Of a stretch of 64,000 nucleotides of DNA, positions 61,088-64,000 are shown in pieces. Position 1 is the stretch's first letter, and every line of letters begins with the position of its first letter. Below the pieces are notes generated by a model. It was given only the letters and a program-made list of their open reading frames with translations. It ran no database searches and was not told where the DNA came from. This DNA is from Streptomyces changanensis (GTDB taxonomy: Bacteria > Actinomycetota > Actinomycetes > Streptomycetales > Streptomycetaceae). Made by a program: the position numbers and the translations under genes. Location: assembly GCF_024600715.1 (NCBI RefSeq), contig NZ_CP102333.1, positions 1 to 64,000 on the forward strand, written 5' to 3'.

Positions 61088-61312
61088 TCAGCTAGAGCCC
61101 GAAGCGGTGTGGTGGCGGCGGTAGCGTGCGGCCGCCAGCAATCCGATGACCACGCCGGGGATGATGAAGAGAAGCCCGTTGACTGTCTCTTCGCGCCCGT
61201 CGAGCGACATGGACCAGAGCACGGCTAGAAGGAGAGCGCTCGCCGTGCTTACCAGCACAAATAGCGCCAATTCGGTCCACCACTTCCTGGAGCTGTATGT
61301 CATGTCATCCAT
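61088..61312 (-). CDS. Small two-helix membrane protein (74 aa)
   Basis: MDDMTYSSRKWWTELALFVL, then VSTASALLLAVLWSMSLDGR and EETVNGLLFIIPGVVIGLLA and a basic end. Two helices are joined by a charged loop. It starts 6 bases after the secreted-protein gene ends on the same strand, so it is probably co-transcribed. Unknown family. Confidence 0.6.
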   Translation of the reverse strand: MDDMTYSSRKWWTELALFVLVSTASALLLAVLWSMSLDGREETVNGLLFIIPGVVIGLLAAARYRRHHTASGSS

Positions 61313-61318
61313 AATGGC

Positions 61319-61890
61319 TCACGAAGTGATGTAGTGGCACTGCACGGCCCGCCGCTTACCGTTGACGAAGAGCTGCGCACACGCCTTGCCGTAGTGAGCC
61401 AGGGTGTGGTCTGCAGCCACGTTGAGGGAGTTGACGGTTCCACTACGGCAGGGGGAGTTGAGCGGGCCACGCTTGATCTTGTACGTCTTCCCTGCCGTGT
61501 TGGCGTAGTGGAATTCCAGCCGGGTGTTGCAGAACTTTGCGAGGAGGGCCGTGGGTCCTACGCAGTCGACCCCCGCCATCTGGTTGGTGATCCTCTTCCC
61601 TCCGCCCTTGATGACGTGCGTCAGCGCGCAGCCGGTGGGGATGGAAATGGTCAGGCCCCCACCTGGTACTGGAAGGTTTCGATCGGCGAAGAGCCGGCGG
61701 CACCGCGCGTCGCCCAGCCCTCCGGGTCCCCCGGCACATCCTCGATCACCAGGTCGTCGGTGAACTCCTCGCCCGAGTAGTCGGAGGGGATGTCGGTGTC
61801 GGTGCCGTCAAAAGCGCTGGCCGGAGTGCCGCCGGCGGTTAGCAGGATGGTGGCCGAGATGACTATGGCCGATAACAGGCGATTCTGCAA
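61319..61890 (-). pseudogene. Secreted protein gene with G-tract frameshift
   Basis: MQNRLLSAIVISATILLTAG with signal end TPASAFDG opens the gene; VIEDVPGDPEGWATRGAAGS and IETFQYQVG continue. At a run of five G near 61,655 the frame changes to LTISIPTGCALTHVIKGGGK, MAGVDCVGPTALLAKFCNTR and VNGKRRAVQCHYITS. Five Cys and many Thr fit an extracellular disulfide protein of about 190 residues. One base restores it. Confidence 0.7.
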
Positions 61891-62043
61891 AACTCCCCCT
61901 CAAGGTCGGAACTTGGTCTCCAGGAACCTATGAGGGTTGGACTGTAAGCGCCAAGAGATTAATGGAATTCGCCAAAGTGTTGCGCTATTTAGCTGCCCTC
62001 GGGCAGCAGGGCCGCTTAGTACTCCAGCTGTAGATCGTGATCT

Positions 62044-63360
62044 TCATGTCTGCGTTGCGGCTTGTCGCCGGTAGTGGCTGGTCTGGGATCGGGCCTGATG
62101 GCGACGTCGCCAGTTGGACCAGGCGAGACGGTGGGCGGTGTTGTGGACGGAATGGACGACGATGGCGATGAACAGTCGCTGTACTTCGTTGCAGGACAGC
62201 GGGATCAGGTCGGCGGGGTCGGCGGCCCGGTCGTGTTCGTCGGCCCGGACGACGGCGAGGAAGGCATGGGCGAGCATCGCCAGAGTGACCCAGCGGGTCC
62301 AGGACACGAATCGTCGGACCTGATGCTCATCGAGTCCGGCCAGACCCTTTCCGGACTGGAAGGTCTCCTCCACCCGCCACCTTGATCCGGCGATCCTGAC
62401 CAGGGTGGTCAGCGGCACGGCTCCGGGCGAATAGCAGCGGTAGTAGGCGAGTTCGCCGGTTGCGCGGTTGCGGCGGATCAGCAGCTGACGGTGCCCGGGG
62501 CCGGGGTCGACGGTGTCGATGACGGCCCAGTCGTAAAACCGGTGCCCCTTCGCGCCGGCCCCGGCGGACAGCTTTTGCCAAGCCCGCTTGGGCAGCTTGC
62601 CGGCCAGGGCGTCGGCCCTGAACTTGCCTGCCTGGGTGGTGACTTCGGCTGAGCAGGCGACGGCGAGGACGTAGCCCATGCCGCGTGTTTCCAGTACGGC
62701 CCGCAGTTTCGGGTTGCCGCCGTAGACCTCGTCCCCGGCCGCCCAAGCGGCATGGTGCCCGGCGTCCAGGAACCGTTCGATCATCATGGCGGCCAGTTCC
62801 GGCTTGGTGGCGAAGGCCCGTTCTTCGGGGATGCCCGCGGCCTGGCAGCGGTCGGGATCGGTGGTCCACGAGCGCGGAACGTACAGCTCGCGGTCCACCG
62901 CGGCGTGCCCGCGGCTGCCGGCGTAGACGAGGTAGACGGCGACCTGGGAGTTCTCGATCCTGCCCGCGGTGCCGGTGTACTGCCGCTGGACCCCGACGGT
63001 GTGCGTGCCCTTCTTTACGTCGCCGGTCTCGTCGACGACCAGCACCGCCGCGTCATCACGCAGATGCTCGGCCACGTAGTCACGGACGTCATCACGGACC
63101 GTGTCCGCGTCCCAGGACGCCCGGGACAGCAAGTGCTGCAAACCGTGCGGAGTGGCATCCCCGGCCCACTCCGCGATCGTCCAGCAGTTCTTGCGCGGCA
63201 GGTCCGCCAGCAGACCGAGCACCAGCCGCCCGGCCCGGCGCCGGGGTTCAACCCGTGCGAAGCGGCCCGCGATCCGGTCCGTCAGGGCCTCGAACGCACC
63301 CCGCCAACGGGCGGGATCTATGCTGTGACCTGCGGCCACCGTCTCTTCGTCAGTCCACAC
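62044..63360 (-). CDS. IS701-family DDE transposase (438 aa)
   Basis: WTDEETVAAGHSIDPARWRG, LVLGLLADLPRKNCWTIAEW and RDDAAVLVVDETGDVKKGTH (first Asp), HHAAWAAGDEVYGGNPKLRA (second Asp) and RIAGSRWRVEETFQSGKGLA (Glu) are the DDE_5 motifs. It is full length and intact, with inverted repeats close to both ends. It catalyses cut-and-paste movement of the element. Confidence 0.92.
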   Translation of the reverse strand: MWTDEETVAAGHSIDPARWRGAFEALTDRIAGRFARVEPRRRAGRLVLGLLADLPRKNCWTIAEWAGDATPHGLQHLLSRASWDADTVRDDVRDYVAEHLRDDAAVLVVDETGDVKKGTHTVGVQRQYTGTAGRIENSQVAVYLVYAGSRGHAAVDRELYVPRSWTTDPDRCQAAGIPEERAFATKPELAAMMIERFLDAGHHAAWAAGDEVYGGNPKLRAVLETRGMGYVLAVACSAEVTTQAGKFRADALAGKLPKRAWQKLSAGAGAKGHRFYDWAVIDTVDPGPGHRQLLIRRNRATGELAYYRCYSPGAVPLTTLVRIAGSRWRVEETFQSGKGLAGLDEHQVRRFVSWTRWVTLAMLAHAFLAVVRADEHDRAADPADLIPLSCNEVQRLFIAIVVHSVHNTAHRLAWSNWRRRHQARSQTSHYRRQAATQT

Positions 63361-63483
63361 AACTCACGATGATCAACGGTGGCCGCACCTGTGTCCGCAC
63401 AGGCCCTGACCAGCGAGATCACTGTCCATGCGCCTGCTTGCTAGACTCGACTCAGGGGGCATCTCAAGGACGGAGATGACTCC

Positions 63484-63819
63484 ATGCCCGCCATCCTCTT
63501 CGTCCGGATCACATCCGGACTCGATGCGCAGGAGTTCGAGCGGCGCCTCCTGGAGCGGCGGCCCCGCTTCCGTGACGTACCCGGTCTCCTGCAGAAGGTC
63601 TACGGCCGCGACAGCGCAACCGGAGACGTGTGCGGCATCTACTTCTTCGAGAGCCGCGAGGCGCTCGACGCATTCCGGGAGACCGAGCTCGCCCGCACTA
63701 TCCCTGCCGCGTACGAAGCCGTCGAGGTCCGCCGCGAGGTGTACGAGGTGCTCTATTCGCTGCGGCCTGACCGGGGGCCCTTCGCCGAGTCCGGCCACCC
63801 GGCGGACACGACAGCGTGA
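63484..63819 (+). CDS. Small monooxygenase-like (YdhR/ferredoxin-fold) passenger protein (111 aa)
   Basis: MPAILFVRITSGLDAQEFER, RLLERRPRFRDVPGLLQKVY and GDVCGIYFFESREALDAFRE match the dimeric alpha/beta-barrel fold of YdhR and quinol-type monooxygenases (strand-helix-VPGL-strand-FFES-helix). GGAG precedes the ATG. It lies inside the IS701-type element, divergent from the transposase, and is followed by a hairpin. Function is unproven; it could detoxify quinones or similar compounds. Confidence 0.72.
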   Translation: MPAILFVRITSGLDAQEFERRLLERRPRFRDVPGLLQKVYGRDSATGDVCGIYFFESREALDAFRETELARTIPAAYEAVEVRREVYEVLYSLRPDRGPFAESGHPADTTA

Positions 63820-63872
63820 CCCGCCGACGACTGGCGCGACCGCACCAGACCGAGCCAGCCCGTGCTGTTGGT

Positions 63873-63892
63873 GCTTCTTGATTTCAAGAAGC
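63873..63892 (+). terminator. Hairpin after passenger gene
   Basis: GCTTCTTGA (63,873-63,881) pairs with TCAAGAAGC (63,884-63,892) around TT, 53 bases after the passenger stop and inside the element. Confidence 0.65.
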
Positions 63893-64000
63893 CCCATCAG
63901 TGCCGGCCACTACCAGCGCCAAGCAGCCCAACAACCGCAAAGATCACGATGTACAGCTGGAGTATTAGTTGCCTATAGCGGCTTTTCGGCCAACTTCTCA

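Larger units (their letters stand above)
62020..63964. mobile_element. IS701-type element (1945 bp) with passenger gene
   Basis: Ends TACTCCAGCTGTAGATCGTG (62,020) and CACGATGTACAGCTGGAGTA (ending 63,964) are inverted with one mismatch. TTAG is duplicated at 62,016-62,019 and 63,965-63,968, fitting the YTAR target rule of IS701. It carries a transposase gene and a divergent small gene. Typical IS701 elements are about 1.4 kb. Confidence 0.85.

Noticed and set aside
1..64000. tRNA or rRNA genes
   Set aside because: No cloverleaf with T-loop GTTCGA-type sequence or rRNA-like segment was noticed by eye.

Overview
This window looks like the extreme left end of a linear Streptomyces replicon (chromosome or large linear plasmid). 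GC is very high, codon use is typical of Streptomyces, and the first ~290 bases are a run of perfect hairpins with three-base loops laid out as I remember archetypal Streptomyces telomeres, beginning at about the second palindrome. A TtrA-like telomere-associated helicase gene follows at 2.3-4.8 kb. A second, internal telomere-like hairpin array sits at about 1.48-1.65 kb.

Layout. 0-13 kb: telomere, helicase, small membrane or plasmid-type genes, an F420-dependent (LLM-class) oxidoreductase, a ~1 kb G/C-only tandem-repeat tract, and a decayed duplicate of the helicase with duplicated small genes. 13-16 kb: plasmid-type gene fragments and a zinc-finger gene split by an intact IS5-type element. 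16.5-20.1 kb: a secreted RHS/YD-repeat protein with a short hydrophobic C-terminal tip, followed by a 43-residue membrane ORF that could be its immunity gene. 20-24 kb: chimeric gene scraps and another IS5-type element.

24-50 kb is a gene graveyard of small hypothetical genes with the size and acidity of immunity proteins. They include two barstar-domain genes, two DUF4253 pieces and probably a DUF6461 gene. Many are frameshifted, and they are interleaved with pieces of IS5, ISL3, IS21, IS481 and Tn3 elements. A TPR protein, an S1-domain protein and an intact MFS transporter also lie here.

50-56 kb holds another IS5-type element, GNAT and alpha/beta-hydrolase pseudogenes, and a two-gene operon for a membrane-anchored protein. 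56-60 kb is a compact (+) operon that looks like a small biosynthetic cluster: HTTM-type membrane protein, cytochrome P450, Gfo/Idh/MocA oxidoreductase and a stand-alone class II aminoacyl-tRNA-synthetase-like enzyme, closed by a strong hairpin. 60-64 kb contains another IS5-type element, a secreted protein with a G-tract frameshift, and an IS701-type element (62,020-63,964, TTAG target duplication) that carries a divergent monooxygenase-like passenger gene.

About 20 genes are broken by single-base shifts. I read this mainly as decay in a recombining chromosome end, but uncorrected homopolymer sequencing errors could explain some. Family names come from recognising sequence motifs by eye; no search was run.
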